From NCBI RefSeq assembly GCF_036227325.1, contig NZ_CP109467.1:4154001-4218000 (forward strand): a DNA stretch of 64,000 nucleotides, read 5' to 3'. Below the pieces are notes generated by a model. That model ran no database searches. It was not told where the DNA came from and saw nothing but the letters and a program-made list of their open reading frames with translations. Source of the DNA: Streptomyces sp. NBC_01465 (GTDB lineage: Bacteria > Actinomycetota > Actinomycetes > Streptomycetales > Streptomycetaceae). This document shows positions 42,598 through 54,056 of the stretch, piece after piece; positions within the stretch are counted from its first letter, which is position 1; each line of letters starts with the position of its first letter. The position numbers and the translations under genes are program-made.

Positions 42598-43920
42598 TCA
42601 GCGCTTGCGGCGGCGACCCCCGCCGCCCTTCGTGCTGCGTACGGGAGCCGGAGCGGCCCCCGATCCCGTACGGTCCGCGGAGACCACCAGCGCCGCGAGC
42701 GCCGTCGTCACCGGAACCGAGGCGACCAGACCGATCGAGCCGACCAGGGTCCGCACGATCTCCTCGGCGACCAGCTCGCTGTTGGCCACGAGTCCCACGC
42801 TGCTCTGCGCGATGGAGAAGAGCAGCAGCAGGGGCAGAGCCGCGCCCGCATAGGCGAGTACGAGGGTGTTGACGACCGAGGCGATGTGGTCGCGGCCGAT
42901 GCGGATGCCCGCGCGGTACAGGGCCCGCGGGCCCATCTCCGGGTCGGCCTGGTGGAGTTCCCAGACGGCCGAGGTCTGGGTGACCGTCACATCGTCGAGC
43001 ACGCCGAGCGATCCGATGATGACGCCCGCGAGCAGCAGACCGCTCATGTCCAGCTCGGGGTAAAGGCCGTGGATCAGGCAGGTGTTGTCGTCGGTGTTGC
43101 CGGTCAGGTACGCCCAGCCGATGAAGAGCGAGCCGAGCAGCCCGATCAGCAGCAGTGAGATCAGGGTGCCGATGACCGCGACCGAGGTGCGGGCGCTCAG
43201 GCCGTGACACATGTAGAGCGCGATCAGCATGATGGCGCTCGCCCCGACCACCGCCACGAGCAGCGGGTTCGAGCCGTGCAGGATCGCGGGGAGGATGAAG
43301 AGCGAGAGGATCGCGAAGGAGACGGCCAGCGCGATCAGGGCCATCACGCCGCGCATCCTGCCGACCACGACGACGGCGAGCGCGAAGATTCCGGCCAGCA
43401 GTGCCATGGGGAGTTTGCGGTCGACGTCGGTCACCGAGTACTGCAGGTCGTGCGGTGCGTCGGGGGCGTACGCGACGACGACCTTCTGCCCCTCGTGCAA
43501 CTGCCGCGGTGAGTCCGGCTGGACGATGGTGGTGAAGGTGCGGCCCTTGTCGTCACCGGTGGTGACCTCGACGGTCGCCTTCTCGCAGGTGCCGGACGCT
43601 TCGGACGAGGTCGTCGAAGACGAGGCGGTCGACGACGAGGCGGAAGACGACTGGTTCTGCGCCGCGTTGACGTCCTTGCAGTCGACCTTCTCCACCTTCG
43701 TGACCTTGGCCTGCTGGGTCTGCTGGTCGAAGCCGACACCGGTCCGGGCGTGCGACGGCGCACCGCCGGGCCACAGCACCACCAGACCGACGACCACGGC
43801 CGCGGCGAAGGGGATCAACACCGCCGCGATGACCTTGCGCAGGTGCCGGGAGACGGGCGCCGCGGGCCCATGGCTGTGGGTGTGGCCGTGCGACTCGTGC
43901 GTGTCGTGGGGAGAAGTCAC
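42598..43920 (-). CDS. YibE/F-like multipass membrane protein with His-rich N-terminus
   Basis: 440 residues. The start has a His-rich stretch (HDTHESHGHTHSHG, possible metal binding) and one membrane helix, followed by a Ser/Thr-rich extracytoplasmic region and then about seven helices of the YibE/F family (LAGVIIGSLGVLDDVTVTQTSAVWEL, a conserved motif). C-terminus is basic (GGGGRRRKR). GTG 43920. Transport function unknown. Divergent from the thiC riboswitch. Confidence 0.85.
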   Translation of the reverse strand: MTSPHDTHESHGHTHSHGPAAPVSRHLRKVIAAVLIPFAAAVVVGLVVLWPGGAPSHARTGVGFDQQTQQAKVTKVEKVDCKDVNAAQNQSSSASSSTASSSTTSSEASGTCEKATVEVTTGDDKGRTFTTIVQPDSPRQLHEGQKVVVAYAPDAPHDLQYSVTDVDRKLPMALLAGIFALAVVVVGRMRGVMALIALAVSFAILSLFILPAILHGSNPLLVAVVGASAIMLIALYMCHGLSARTSVAVIGTLISLLLIGLLGSLFIGWAYLTGNTDDNTCLIHGLYPELDMSGLLLAGVIIGSLGVLDDVTVTQTSAVWELHQADPEMGPRALYRAGIRIGRDHIASVVNTLVLAYAGAALPLLLLFSIAQSSVGLVANSELVAEEIVRTLVGSIGLVASVPVTTALAALVVSADRTGSGAAPAPVRSTKGGGGRRRKR

Positions 43921-43999
43921 CGCCCGATCATCGCAAGAACGGGAGGGGCCCTCTGTTCACCGCGCCAGACATGACGCTAGCGTGGGGTCACCTTTGCAC

Positions 44000-45867
<1,868 letters not shown>

Positions 45868-45951
45868 CGCGCGCGGATGGGCGCTGCTCCGGAGGTGCCG
45901 AGCGTCTTCGGAGCAGTACCGTTGTGCGTTGAGGGGCCATATGCTCGGCCG

Positions 45952-46470
45952 GTGACGCTCTACTCCGACCCCGTGGCACACCTTGGCAGGGACCGCGAGG
46001 CGTTCCGCGGCCGCTGGGAGGACCGGCTCTGGCTCAACGTTCCGGGACCCTTCTACGGTGGCGAGACCGACACGTGCCGGACGGGTCGGCTCTCCGCGCC
46101 CCAGCACGTTCTCTACGGCGGCGAGTATCTGACCGAGTACGTCTACCGCCAGCCCGGGACGCCGGCCGAGACCGCCAGGCTGGTCGAGGCCGCCGACTGC
46201 GATCCGTTCCTGGGCTACGGATGCGACGGAGACGCTCGATGGACCCCCGGAACCGTCCGGGCGTGGTGGGGTGATCGCAGCCGGATCACTCAGTATCTGT
46301 CCGGCCACGACTGGGACGACATCGACTGGGCGGAGCAAGGCTTGGCCGCAGCCGTCCGTGACTTCGCTTCCTACCTCGCCGGACAGTTGGCGGCGGACTT
46401 GCGGATCTATCTCTACTGGCTCGAAGAGAGACGATCCCCCATGCCCGGCGACCGACTTCCCGAGCTGTAG
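45952..46470 (+). CDS. Hypothetical protein, unrecognised family
   Basis: 172 residues from GTG 45952; the same frame also has an ATG at 45877. Sequence is rich in Trp, Tyr and Asp with the segment DTCRTGRLSAPQHVLYGGEYLTEYVYRQP; C-terminal helix RIYLYWLEERRSP. No membrane helix or signal peptide. I do not recognise the family. Codon use is normal for the window, so a real gene is likely. It follows thiC with 84 bp, and it converges on a membrane-protein gene with 24 bp. Confidence 0.6.
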   Translation: MTLYSDPVAHLGRDREAFRGRWEDRLWLNVPGPFYGGETDTCRTGRLSAPQHVLYGGEYLTEYVYRQPGTPAETARLVEAADCDPFLGYGCDGDARWTPGTVRAWWGDRSRITQYLSGHDWDDIDWAEQGLAAAVRDFASYLAGQLAADLRIYLYWLEERRSPMPGDRLPEL

Positions 46471-46494
46471 CTCTCGCCGCGGCCCGGTCCCCGG

Positions 46495-47322
46495 TCACTC
46501 CGGCTGGTGCTCGGGGCCGCCGAAGTCCGGGCTGGTGAAGTCCGGGCTCGTGAAGCTGGGGTGCTGGCCCGAGGAGCCCTCGTCGGGGCTGGCGAAGTCC
46601 GGGCGGCTGTAGCCGAGGTTGGGGATGCGGCCCGCCGGGCGGTAGGGGGCGGGGGCCGTCGGGTCGACGCTCGGGTCGGCCAGGGCGTCGCGCAGGAAGG
46701 GGAGTATGCCGCGCTCGAGCAGGGCGTGGCGCCAGGCGTCCCGGGCGCGGGCCACTTCCTCGGAGAGTTCGTCGCCCTCTTCCTCCTCGTCGGGGTGCAC
46801 CTCCGTCGCGCCGTTGCGGAGGGCTGTGAGGAGGAGCCCGCCGGCCGCCACCAGGATGGCCAGCGCGGTGAGGGCCCCGAAGAACCAGCCTGCGGTGATC
46901 ATGGTGTCGGCGAAGGCGGGCGGCGGGCTGATCAGTTTGAGGATGTAGCCGACCAGCAGGAAGATCAGGGCCGCGGTGCCCGCGAGGACCGGTGCCAGGA
47001 CGGCCACGACGGCCCCGAGGCCCGCGCCCTCCCCTGCGACCTCGCCGAGGGCGGGGGCGAGCACGGAGCCGCGTATGGAGGGACTTTCGGGCGCGCGCAG
47101 CTCCTGGCGCACCTTGACGAAGTGCTCGTACTCGGCGGACGCCGCCTGGGTCACTATCGATCCGGCGTCCAGGACCATGGTGCGCAGCTGTTCGGTGTTG
47201 AGCCGTCGGCCGACCTCTTCGAGACCGGGCCGTTCGTGCGCGGTGCGCAGTGCCTCGTCGAGTATCCGCTCGAACGCCGGGCGGTCCTCGGTGAGCAGGT
47301 GCGGAGCGCTGTTCATGTGCAT
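46495..47322 (-). CDS. Two-helix membrane protein with FTSPDF repeats
   Basis: 275 residues. N-terminal soluble helices (1-100), two hydrophobic helices (about 103-130 and 143-165), an acidic loop (DEEEEGDEL) and a helical region; the tail has repeats of Ser-Pro-Asp-Phe (FTSPDFTSPDF). The repeats are also visible at DNA level. ATG 47322 with GGAG upstream; an ATG two codons later is as likely. No function recognised. Confidence 0.75.
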   Translation of the reverse strand: MHMNSAPHLLTEDRPAFERILDEALRTAHERPGLEEVGRRLNTEQLRTMVLDAGSIVTQAASAEYEHFVKVRQELRAPESPSIRGSVLAPALGEVAGEGAGLGAVVAVLAPVLAGTAALIFLLVGYILKLISPPPAFADTMITAGWFFGALTALAILVAAGGLLLTALRNGATEVHPDEEEEGDELSEEVARARDAWRHALLERGILPFLRDALADPSVDPTAPAPYRPAGRIPNLGYSRPDFASPDEGSSGQHPSFTSPDFTSPDFGGPEHQPE

Positions 47323-47504
47323 CCCCCGATGCTCCGTAGGGCCGGGCGCCCGCCTGGTGACGGGCAGTTGGGCGGAAGCGGAGGAGAGCCTGCTACGGAT
47401 AAGCCGATGGTAGAGCGGTTACGGCACGGGGTGACAGGGGGTTTCCGTAAATCACTCTCTCCGCGCCTGCCCGGCGCCTCCCTACGCGCCTTCCCCGTCA
47501 GCGA

Positions 47505-48545
47505 TCAGTTATGCAGGGGGAGTTGGACGACCAGCAGTTTTCCGGCCATGGTCACTCCGCCGTCCATGGCGATGGCGAGCCCGTCGGCGTACAGATGAGG
47601 ACCCTCGACGGACGGGCGGGACTCCTCCTCGCCGTCCTCGGTGCCGACCTGGCCGAGCAGGTACGGGATGGGGCTGTGGCCGTGGACGACGCGGCGGCCG
47701 CCGTACGCGCCGAGCAGTTCCTGGACGGCGTCGGGACCCGACTCGTCGTCGCGGAAGGCGAAGCGCTTGGTGAGCTTGCGGAAGAGGTCCCAGCACTCGT
47801 CGGCGTCATTGCGGGTGAGGGTCTCGCGGATGGTGTCGTTGACGGCCTCGATCGAGTCGCCGTAGTCGAGGTAGGCGGTGGTGTCGGAGTGCATCAGGAG
47901 GTGGTCGTCCTCCAGCTCCATGGCGTCGAGCCGCGCCATCCACTGCAGGTGTACGTCCTGGAGGCGGTCCATGTCGGCCTTCTGGCCGCCGTTGAGCAGC
48001 CAGGCGGCCTGGAAGGTGGCCGTGCCCGCACCGGAGTGGACGGGGGTGTCGCCGAAGCGCTTGGCGCCCAGGAGGAGGAGCTCGTGGTTGCCCATGAGCG
48101 CCTTGCAGTAGCCGCCCGCGGCCGCCGCTTCCGCGGAGAGGCGCATCACGAGGTCGATGACGCCGATGCCGTCGGGGCCGCGGTCGGTGAAGTCGCCGAG
48201 GAACCAGAGGCGGGCGTTTCCGGCCGACCAGTTGCCCTCGGCGTCGATCAGCCCCTGTTCCTGAAGGGCGGCGATCAGCTCGTCGAGATAGCCGTGGACG
48301 TCGCCGACGACGAAGAGCGGGCCGCCCTCGCCGTCCGCACTCGACGCTTCGGTGACGGCCGGGATCGGCACGGTGTCACCGGGGCCGCCCTCGCGGCTGA
48401 TGACCGGCAGATCGCGCTGGGTCGGGGTGTAGCCCTCGGGCTCCTCGCCCTCGTACCCATAGGCGTGCGCGTATGCGGGCGGTACGGAGTAGTCGGGCTC
48501 CGCAGCCGTCCGCATCGTGGGTTCCAGACCGGCCCCCTGAGTCAT
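47505..48545 (-). CDS. Calcineurin-like metallophosphoesterase
   Basis: 346 residues. Metallophosphatase motifs in order: GDVHGYLDEL, GDFTDRGPDG, GNHELLLLGAKRFG, and a C-terminal VVHGHSPI (with the last metal His). A 75-residue N-terminal extension, Pro/Tyr-rich, has no fold. ATG 48545 follows GGAGGGG. Belongs to the serine/threonine-protein-phosphatase/bis-nucleotide-phosphatase type of the family; physiological target unknown. Confidence 0.9.
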   Translation of the reverse strand: MTQGAGLEPTMRTAAEPDYSVPPAYAHAYGYEGEEPEGYTPTQRDLPVISREGGPGDTVPIPAVTEASSADGEGGPLFVVGDVHGYLDELIAALQEQGLIDAEGNWSAGNARLWFLGDFTDRGPDGIGVIDLVMRLSAEAAAAGGYCKALMGNHELLLLGAKRFGDTPVHSGAGTATFQAAWLLNGGQKADMDRLQDVHLQWMARLDAMELEDDHLLMHSDTTAYLDYGDSIEAVNDTIRETLTRNDADECWDLFRKLTKRFAFRDDESGPDAVQELLGAYGGRRVVHGHSPIPYLLGQVGTEDGEEESRPSVEGPHLYADGLAIAMDGGVTMAGKLLVVQLPLHN

Positions 48546-48728
48546 CGACCCCTCCACCACCGTCGCGCCGCCGTGCACCGGTCGGACCTTCCAGGTCGGG
48601 GTCGTCCGCGGTGTCGTGCGCCCATCATAGGAATGAGGTCCGTGCTGTGTGACGCACCAGGGGTGCTGAATCCGGGTGCGCCCACAGTTGACAGGTTGAT
48701 TCGGTGTGATTTTTCCTGAATGGCCTGA

Positions 48729-49853
48729 TCAGTTGTCCGGCGCGGGGGAGCGCGGCGGACTGACGGTGGTGCGTGGCGGGCGTCGCTGGGACGACGTCCG
48801 GACGATGAGTTCGGTCGGTATCACCTGCTCGACCGGCCGGTCGTGCTCGATCCCCTCGATGGCGTCGATGAGGAGCTGGATGACGGCCGTGCCGATCCGG
48901 CGGGGCTTGAGTGAGAGCGTGGTGATGGGCGGCTCGGTGTTGGCGTACACCGTGGACTCGCTGCAGCAGACCAGCAGGAGATCCTCGGGGACGCGCAGAC
49001 CGTAGCGGCGGGCCGCGGCGAGCAGATCGGTGCCGTTGGGGTCGAAGAGCCCGTAGACGGCGTCGGGGCGGTCGGGGCGGGCGAGCAGCCGGTCGGCGGC
49101 GACCGCCCCGGCGCAGGGGTCGTGGGCCGGGTAGGACTCGTACACAGGGTCCTGTCCGACGCGCTCGCACCAGCGTAAGTACGCCTGTGTCGAGAGGCGG
49201 GTGTAGGTGTCGGTGGTGGTTCCGGTGAGCAGCCCGATACGGCGGGCCCCGGCGGCGGCGAGATGGTCGAGGAGGTCGAGCACGGCGGCCTCGTGGTCGT
49301 TGTCGACCCATGCCGTGACGGGCAGGGTGCCCGCCGGGCGGCCGTCGGAGACGACGGGAAGGCCCTGGCGTACGAGTTCGGTGACGACCGGGTCGTGGTC
49401 GGACGGGTCGATCACGACGGTGCCGTCGAGAGCGACGTTCGACCAGACGTCGACGGCGCTGTGGCGTGAGGTGGCGGGCAGGATGACGAGGGCGTAGCCG
49501 CGGGCGAGCGCGGCCGAGGTGGCGGCTCTGGCCATCTCTGCGAAGTACGCGAATTCGGTGAAGGTGAAAGGTTCATCCCCGTATGTGGTCACGGTCAGGC
49601 CGATCAGGCCGGACTTGCCGGTACGGAGCGTGCGGGCCGCCGCGGACGGGCGGTAGCCCAGTCTCTCTGCGACCTCGCGGACATGGCGGCGGGTGGCGTC
49701 CGGGAGCCGCCCCTTGCCGTTGAGCGCGTCGGAGACGGTCGTGATGGAGACACCGGCCGCGGCGGCCACGTCCCTGATGCCCGCTCGCCCTTGCCGGCCG
49801 GCCCTGCGGGGAGTCTCCGCCCGGCTCACCTGGTGCTTCCCTGCTGCTGTCAT
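48729..49853 (-). CDS. LacI-family transcriptional regulator with TTA codon
   Basis: 374 residues. Helix-turn-helix near 25-75 (IRDVAAAAGVSITTVSDALNGKGRLPDATRRHVREVAERLGYRPS), then a periplasmic-binding-like effector domain; start ATG 49853. It contains a TTA leucine codon (49176-49178), rare in Streptomyces, so its translation requires bldA tRNA. A 14-bp palindrome of LacI type lies at 50101-50114, 248 bp upstream of its start. No sugar-transport gene is near; the target is unknown. Confidence 0.9.
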   Translation of the reverse strand: MTAAGKHQVSRAETPRRAGRQGRAGIRDVAAAAGVSITTVSDALNGKGRLPDATRRHVREVAERLGYRPSAAARTLRTGKSGLIGLTVTTYGDEPFTFTEFAYFAEMARAATSAALARGYALVILPATSRHSAVDVWSNVALDGTVVIDPSDHDPVVTELVRQGLPVVSDGRPAGTLPVTAWVDNDHEAAVLDLLDHLAAAGARRIGLLTGTTTDTYTRLSTQAYLRWCERVGQDPVYESYPAHDPCAGAVAADRLLARPDRPDAVYGLFDPNGTDLLAAARRYGLRVPEDLLLVCCSESTVYANTEPPITTLSLKPRRIGTAVIQLLIDAIEGIEHDRPVEQVIPTELIVRTSSQRRPPRTTVSPPRSPAPDN

Positions 49854-50202
49854 GGCAGGCCGATAGTAGGGCGATGTGGGCCGTTGGGTCTGGGCGCATA
49901 TGCACCCACGGGGAGGCACGTTTCTGCATGGTCGTTAGCGGCCAAGTTCCTTGGAAGGCAAGGGGGTTGTGGGATGTGAGGGTGGAGTGGCACCCGTCGA
50001 CCCGTATGGGCCTGCCCCATGGTCGATGTTTCGATGAGGTCTCAACTCACCTCTACGGGGGACGCGCGCCACGGCGTGAGCCACCGGCGTGCGCCAGGGT
50101 GGGGAGCGCTCCCCCCATTCCGTGCGCCCGCCGCCCCCGGCTCTTCGCAGCTCCGGCGAATCCTCATAGGGTGAGCAGTATTCGAGCCGAGGAGAACCCG
50201 CT
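49854..50202. other. Divergent intergenic region between lacI-like and aminotransferase genes
   Basis: 349 bp without a gene. It holds the palindrome GGGGAGCGCTCCCC (50101-50114) and the ribosome site GAGGAGAA for the aminotransferase. Otherwise I see nothing defined. Confidence 0.55.
50101..50114. promoter_or_regulatory. LacI-type palindrome GGGGAGCGCTCCCC
   Basis: Perfect palindrome with the GGGAGCGCTCCC core found in Streptomyces operators of LacI-family repressors (the CebR site is TGGGAGCGCTCCCA). It lies 89 bp upstream of the aminotransferase and near the divergent LacI regulator. Cross-binding by CebR or the local regulator is inferred. Confidence 0.5.
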
Positions 50203-51282
50203 GTGAGCGAGAAGAGCCCCAAGCTGCGCGCCGCACTGGACGGAGTGCCCGCATATGTCCCGGGAAAGCCTGCTGCCGCGGGCGGTCCGGTCGCGTTCAA
50301 GCTGTCGTCGAACGAGAACCCCTATCCGCCGCTGCCCGGTGTGATGGAGAGTGCGCTCGCCGCGGCCGGGACCTTCAACCGCTACCCGGACATGGCGTGC
50401 ACGGGGCTGATGAACGAGCTGGCCGAGCGCTTCGGCGTACCGGTCTCGCATCTGGCGACCGGCACTGGCTCGGTGGGCGTCGCGCAGTCGCTGCTGCAGG
50501 CGACCTCGGGCCCCGGCGACGAGGTCATCTACGCCTGGCGGTCCTTCGAGGCGTACCCGATCATCACCCAGATCAGCGGGGCGACCTCGGTGAAGGTGCC
50601 GCTGGACGCGGACGAGAAGCACGACCTGGACGCGATGTACGACGCGATCACCGACCGGACGCGGCTGATCTTCGTCTGCAACCCGAACAACCCGACCGGC
50701 ACGGTGGTGCGCAGGGCGGAGCTGGAGCGCTTCCTGGACCGGGTGCCGGGCGACGTTCTGGTCGTACTGGACGAGGCGTACCGGGAGTTCAACCGGGACG
50801 CCGAGGTGCCCGACGGCATCGAGCTCTACCGGGACCGGCCCAATGTGGCGGTGCTGCGCACCTTCTCCAAGGCGTACGGACTGGCCGGCCTGCGCGTCGG
50901 TTTCGCCGTCGCGCACGAGCCGGTGGCGGCGGCGCTCCGCAAGACGGCGGTGCCCTTCGGTGTGAGCCAGCTCGCCCAGGACGCGGCGGTCGCCTCGCTG
51001 CGCGCCGAGGACGAACTCATGGGTCGCGTCGGCTCGTTGGTGACCGAGCGCACCAGGGTGGCCGAGACGCTGACCGCCCAGGGCTGGACGGTGCCCGAGA
51101 CCCAGGCCAACTTCGTCTGGCTGCGGCTGGGGGAGCGTACGGCCGACTTCGCCGCCGCGTGCGAGAAGGCCGGTGTCGTGGTGCGGCCCTTCGCGGGTGA
51201 GGGGACGCGGGTGACGATCGGCGAGACGGAGGCCAACGACCTCTTCCTCAGGACGGCGGAAGCTTTCTTCAAGGAGCTGTAG
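50203..51282 (+). CDS. Histidinol-phosphate-type aminotransferase
   Basis: 359 residues, class I/II PLP aminotransferase of the HisC group. Motifs: [25 protein letters not shown], and the PLP lysine in [14 protein letters not shown]. Streptomycetes have another hisC in the histidine operon, so this copy may serve phenylalanine or tyrosine (the Pat-like group), which sequence cannot decide. GTG 50203 with GAGGAGAA upstream. Confidence 0.9.
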   Translation: MSEKSPKLRAALDGVPAYVPGKPAAAGGPVAFKLSSNENPYPPLPGVMESALAAAGTFNRYPDMACTGLMNELAERFGVPVSHLATGTGSVGVAQSLLQATSGPGDEVIYAWRSFEAYPIITQISGATSVKVPLDADEKHDLDAMYDAITDRTRLIFVCNPNNPTGTVVRRAELERFLDRVPGDVLVVLDEAYREFNRDAEVPDGIELYRDRPNVAVLRTFSKAYGLAGLRVGFAVAHEPVAAALRKTAVPFGVSQLAQDAAVASLRAEDELMGRVGSLVTERTRVAETLTAQGWTVPETQANFVWLRLGERTADFAAACEKAGVVVRPFAGEGTRVTIGETEANDLFLRTAEAFFKEL

Positions 51283-51307
51283 ACCGCTTCTGCGGACGCG
51301 TGACCGG

Positions 51308-51334
51308 GGCGGGGTTCCTTAAGGGGACCCCGCC
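51308..51334 (+). terminator. Terminator after the aminotransferase gene
   Basis: GC-rich stem (about ten pairs with one G-U) and an TTAAG-containing loop, 25 bases after the stop. Confidence 0.6.
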
Positions 51335-51365
51335 TTCGTCGTACCGAAAGTGTGTGCGCCATAAT
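51335..51365 (+). promoter_or_regulatory. Candidate cyd promoter
   Basis: TTCGTC (51335-51340) and CATAAT (51360-51365), about 19 bp apart, immediately before the Rex operator. The spacing to the Rex site puts the operator just after the predicted transcript start. Confidence 0.35.
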
Positions 51366-51374
51366 GCTTGTGAA

Positions 51375-51390
51375 TGTGAACGCGTTCACA
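51375..51390. promoter_or_regulatory. Rex operator (ROP) upstream of cydABDC
   Basis: TGTGAACGCGTTCACA, an exact match to the published S. coelicolor Rex operator sequence. Rex leaves DNA when the NADH/NAD ratio rises under low oxygen, so cydABDC is induced. 85 bp upstream of cydA. Confidence 0.95.
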
Positions 51391-51475
51391 AGCGTGTCCC
51401 GTTTCCTCCCGTGATGCATGGGATCAAAGGGGCAAACTGCCGCTGATACCACGGCGACAAAAGGAGACTGACGAC

Positions 51476-53038
51476 GTGGACCTAGCTCTGGCGCCGGAGA
51501 CCCTGGCGCGATGGCAGTTCGGCATCACCACCGTCTACCACTTCCTGTTCGTACCTCTGACGATCTCGCTCGCCGCCCTCACGGCCGGGCTCGAGACCGC
51601 GTGGGTGCGGACCGGCAAGGAGAAGTACTTCCACGCCACCAAGTTCTGGGGAAAGCTCTTCCTCATCAACATCGCGATCGGCGTGGCGACCGGTCTGGTG
51701 CAGGAGTTCCAGTTCGGCATGAACTGGTCGGACTACTCGAAGTTCGTCGGTGACGTCTTCGGTGCTCCGCTCGCGATGGAGGCGCTCATCGCCTTCTTCT
51801 TCGAGTCGACCTTCATCGGACTGTGGATCTTCGGCTGGGACAAGCTGCCCAAGAAGATCCACTGCGCCTGCATCTGGCTGGTGGCGATCGGCACGATGGC
51901 CTCGGCGTTCTTCATCCTGGCGGCCAACTCCTGGATGCAGCACCCCGTCGGCTACGAGATCGACAAGGTCACCGGCCAGGCCCGTCTCAACGATGTCTTC
52001 CACGTCCTCTTCCAGGACACCTCGATCTGGCAGTTCGCACACACCATCTCCTCGGCCTTCCTGACCGGCGGCGCCTTCATGATCGGCGTCTCCAGCTATC
52101 TGCTGTGGAAGATCAAGAAGCGCAAGGACGCGGGCGAAGAGGTCGACCGGAAGCGGACCGTGACCCTGCGCACCTCGCTCAGGCTCGGACTGGTCGTCGC
52201 GATGATCGCGGGCGTGCTCGTCGCGCTCTCCGGCGACTCCCTGGCCAAGGTGATGTTCAAGCAGCAGCCGATGAAGATGGCCGCGGCCGAGGCGCTGTGG
52301 GAGACCGAGTGCCCCGCCCCGTTCTCGATCTTCGCGGTCGGCAACGTCAGCGAGGGACACAACTCCGTTGAAATAGAGCTTCCGGGCCTGCTGTCCTTCC
52401 TGGCCGACAGCAACTTCCACAGCTGCGTGCCCGGTATCAACGAGACCGCCGCGGCCGAGGCCGAGAAGTTCGGTGGCAGCCCCTCGGACTACATCCCCAA
52501 CATCTTCGTCACCTTCTGGGGATTCCGGCTGATGATCGGCATCGGTCTCACCGCGGCCGTTGCGGCGGGCGCCGGATTCTGGCTGACCCGGAAGAAGAAG
52601 TGGCTGCTGCCCGAACACCGGACGGCCGAGGACGAGCTCCCGAAGCTGATGCTCACCAACAAGCGGGAGCTCGGCCCGACGATGACCAAGTGGGGCTGGA
52701 GGGTCGGGATGTTCTCGCTGTACTTCCCGTTCATCGCCAACTCCATCGGCTGGATCTTCACCGAGATGGGACGTCAGCCCTGGGCGGTCTTCGGGCTCAT
52801 CAGGACCGCGGACTCGGTCTCCCCCGGTGTCAGCCAGACCGAGATGGCCATCTCGCTCTCCGCGCTGACCGCCCTGTACGCGGTGCTGTTCTGGATCAAC
52901 GTACGGCTGATGCGGAAGTACATCCTCAAGGGTCCCGACACCGACGAACAGCCGCCGGCGAAGGACCCGACGCTGCGCGGCCCCTCGGGCGGTGGCGACG
53001 ACGCCGACGCCGACAAGCCCCTGACCTTCGCGTACTGA
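51476..53038 (+). CDS. cydA: Cytochrome bd ubiquinol oxidase subunit I
   Basis: 520 residues. Quinol-oxidising, haem b/d-containing subunit of cytochrome bd oxidase (here menaquinol). H22 in TTVYHFLF corresponds to the axial haem ligand near the N-terminus, H189 in QFAHTISS is another, and MEALIAFFFEST carries the conserved glutamates. The quinol loop is of the short (non-E. coli) type. GTG 51476 with AAGGAG upstream. First gene of the Rex-controlled operon. Confidence 0.95.
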   Translation: MDLALAPETLARWQFGITTVYHFLFVPLTISLAALTAGLETAWVRTGKEKYFHATKFWGKLFLINIAIGVATGLVQEFQFGMNWSDYSKFVGDVFGAPLAMEALIAFFFESTFIGLWIFGWDKLPKKIHCACIWLVAIGTMASAFFILAANSWMQHPVGYEIDKVTGQARLNDVFHVLFQDTSIWQFAHTISSAFLTGGAFMIGVSSYLLWKIKKRKDAGEEVDRKRTVTLRTSLRLGLVVAMIAGVLVALSGDSLAKVMFKQQPMKMAAAEALWETECPAPFSIFAVGNVSEGHNSVEIELPGLLSFLADSNFHSCVPGINETAAAEAEKFGGSPSDYIPNIFVTFWGFRLMIGIGLTAAVAAGAGFWLTRKKKWLLPEHRTAEDELPKLMLTNKRELGPTMTKWGWRVGMFSLYFPFIANSIGWIFTEMGRQPWAVFGLIRTADSVSPGVSQTEMAISLSALTALYAVLFWINVRLMRKYILKGPDTDEQPPAKDPTLRGPSGGGDDADADKPLTFAY

Positions 53039-53051
53039 GAGGAGATACGAC

Positions 53052-54056
53052 ATGGGCCTCAACGACTTCTGGTTCCTTCTGATCGCCGTTCTGTGGACCG
53101 GTTACTTCTTCCTCGAAGGCTTCGACTTCGGGGTCGGCATCCTCACCCGGCTGCTCGCGCGCGACCGCGCCGAGCGGCGCGTACTGATCAACATCATCGG
53201 TCCCGTCTGGGACGGCAACGAGGTGTGGCTGCTGACCGCGGCGGGCGCGATGTTCGCCGCCTTCCCGGTCTGGTACGCCACGTTCTTCAGCGGCTTCTAC
53301 CTGCTGCTCGTCCTGGCGCTGCTGCTGTTGATCGTGCGCGTGCTCTCCTTCGAGTACCGCCACCAGCGGCCGCAGGAGAGCTGGCAGCGCAACTGGGAGC
53401 TGGTGCTCTTCGTCAGTTCGCTGCTGCTGCCCTTCCTGTGGGGCGCGATGTTCGCCAACATGCTGCACGGGGTGCCGATCAACTCCGATCAGGACTACGC
53501 CGGTTCGTTCAGCGATCTCGTCAACTGGTACGCCCTTCTCGGTGGGCTGGCCTTCGTGGCGCTGTGCACGCTGCACGGAGCGGTGTTCACGGCGCTGAAG
53601 ACGGTCGGCGACATCCGGGTGCGGGCACGGGCGCTCGCCATCAAGGCCGGCATCGTCACGCTGCTGCTGGGAGCCGGCTTCCTGATCTGGCTGCAGAGCG
53701 AGCGCGGTACGGGCGCCACCCTGGCGACACTGATCGTCGTGGTGGTGGCCCTCGTGGGCGCTCTGCTGATGACCGTCAGGGCCCGCGAAGGCTGGGCGTT
53801 CGCTCTCACCGGGGTCGCCATCGCGGCCGTGGTGGCGACGATCTTCCTGGCGCTCGCACCCGACGTCATGCCGTCCTCGCTCAACGAGGAGTGGAACCTG
53901 ACGATCGACAACACCGCCTCGGGTCCGTACACGCTGAAGGTGATGACCTGGGTCGCGGGCATCATGACGCCGCTCGTGCTGCTCTACCAGGGCTGGACCT
54001 ACTGGGTGTTCCGCAAGCGGATCGGCACGCAGCACATCGCCGACGTCGCGCACTAG
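53052..54056 (+). CDS. cydB: Cytochrome bd ubiquinol oxidase subunit II
   Basis: 334 residues, nine predicted helices, starting MGLNDFWFLLIAVLWTGYFFLEGFDFG, a standard CydB beginning. ATG 53052, 13 bp after cydA with AGAGGAGA upstream. Full length for the family. Confidence 0.95.
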   Translation: MGLNDFWFLLIAVLWTGYFFLEGFDFGVGILTRLLARDRAERRVLINIIGPVWDGNEVWLLTAAGAMFAAFPVWYATFFSGFYLLLVLALLLLIVRVLSFEYRHQRPQESWQRNWELVLFVSSLLLPFLWGAMFANMLHGVPINSDQDYAGSFSDLVNWYALLGGLAFVALCTLHGAVFTALKTVGDIRVRARALAIKAGIVTLLLGAGFLIWLQSERGTGATLATLIVVVVALVGALLMTVRAREGWAFALTGVAIAAVVATIFLALAPDVMPSSLNEEWNLTIDNTASGPYTLKVMTWVAGIMTPLVLLYQGWTYWVFRKRIGTQHIADVAH

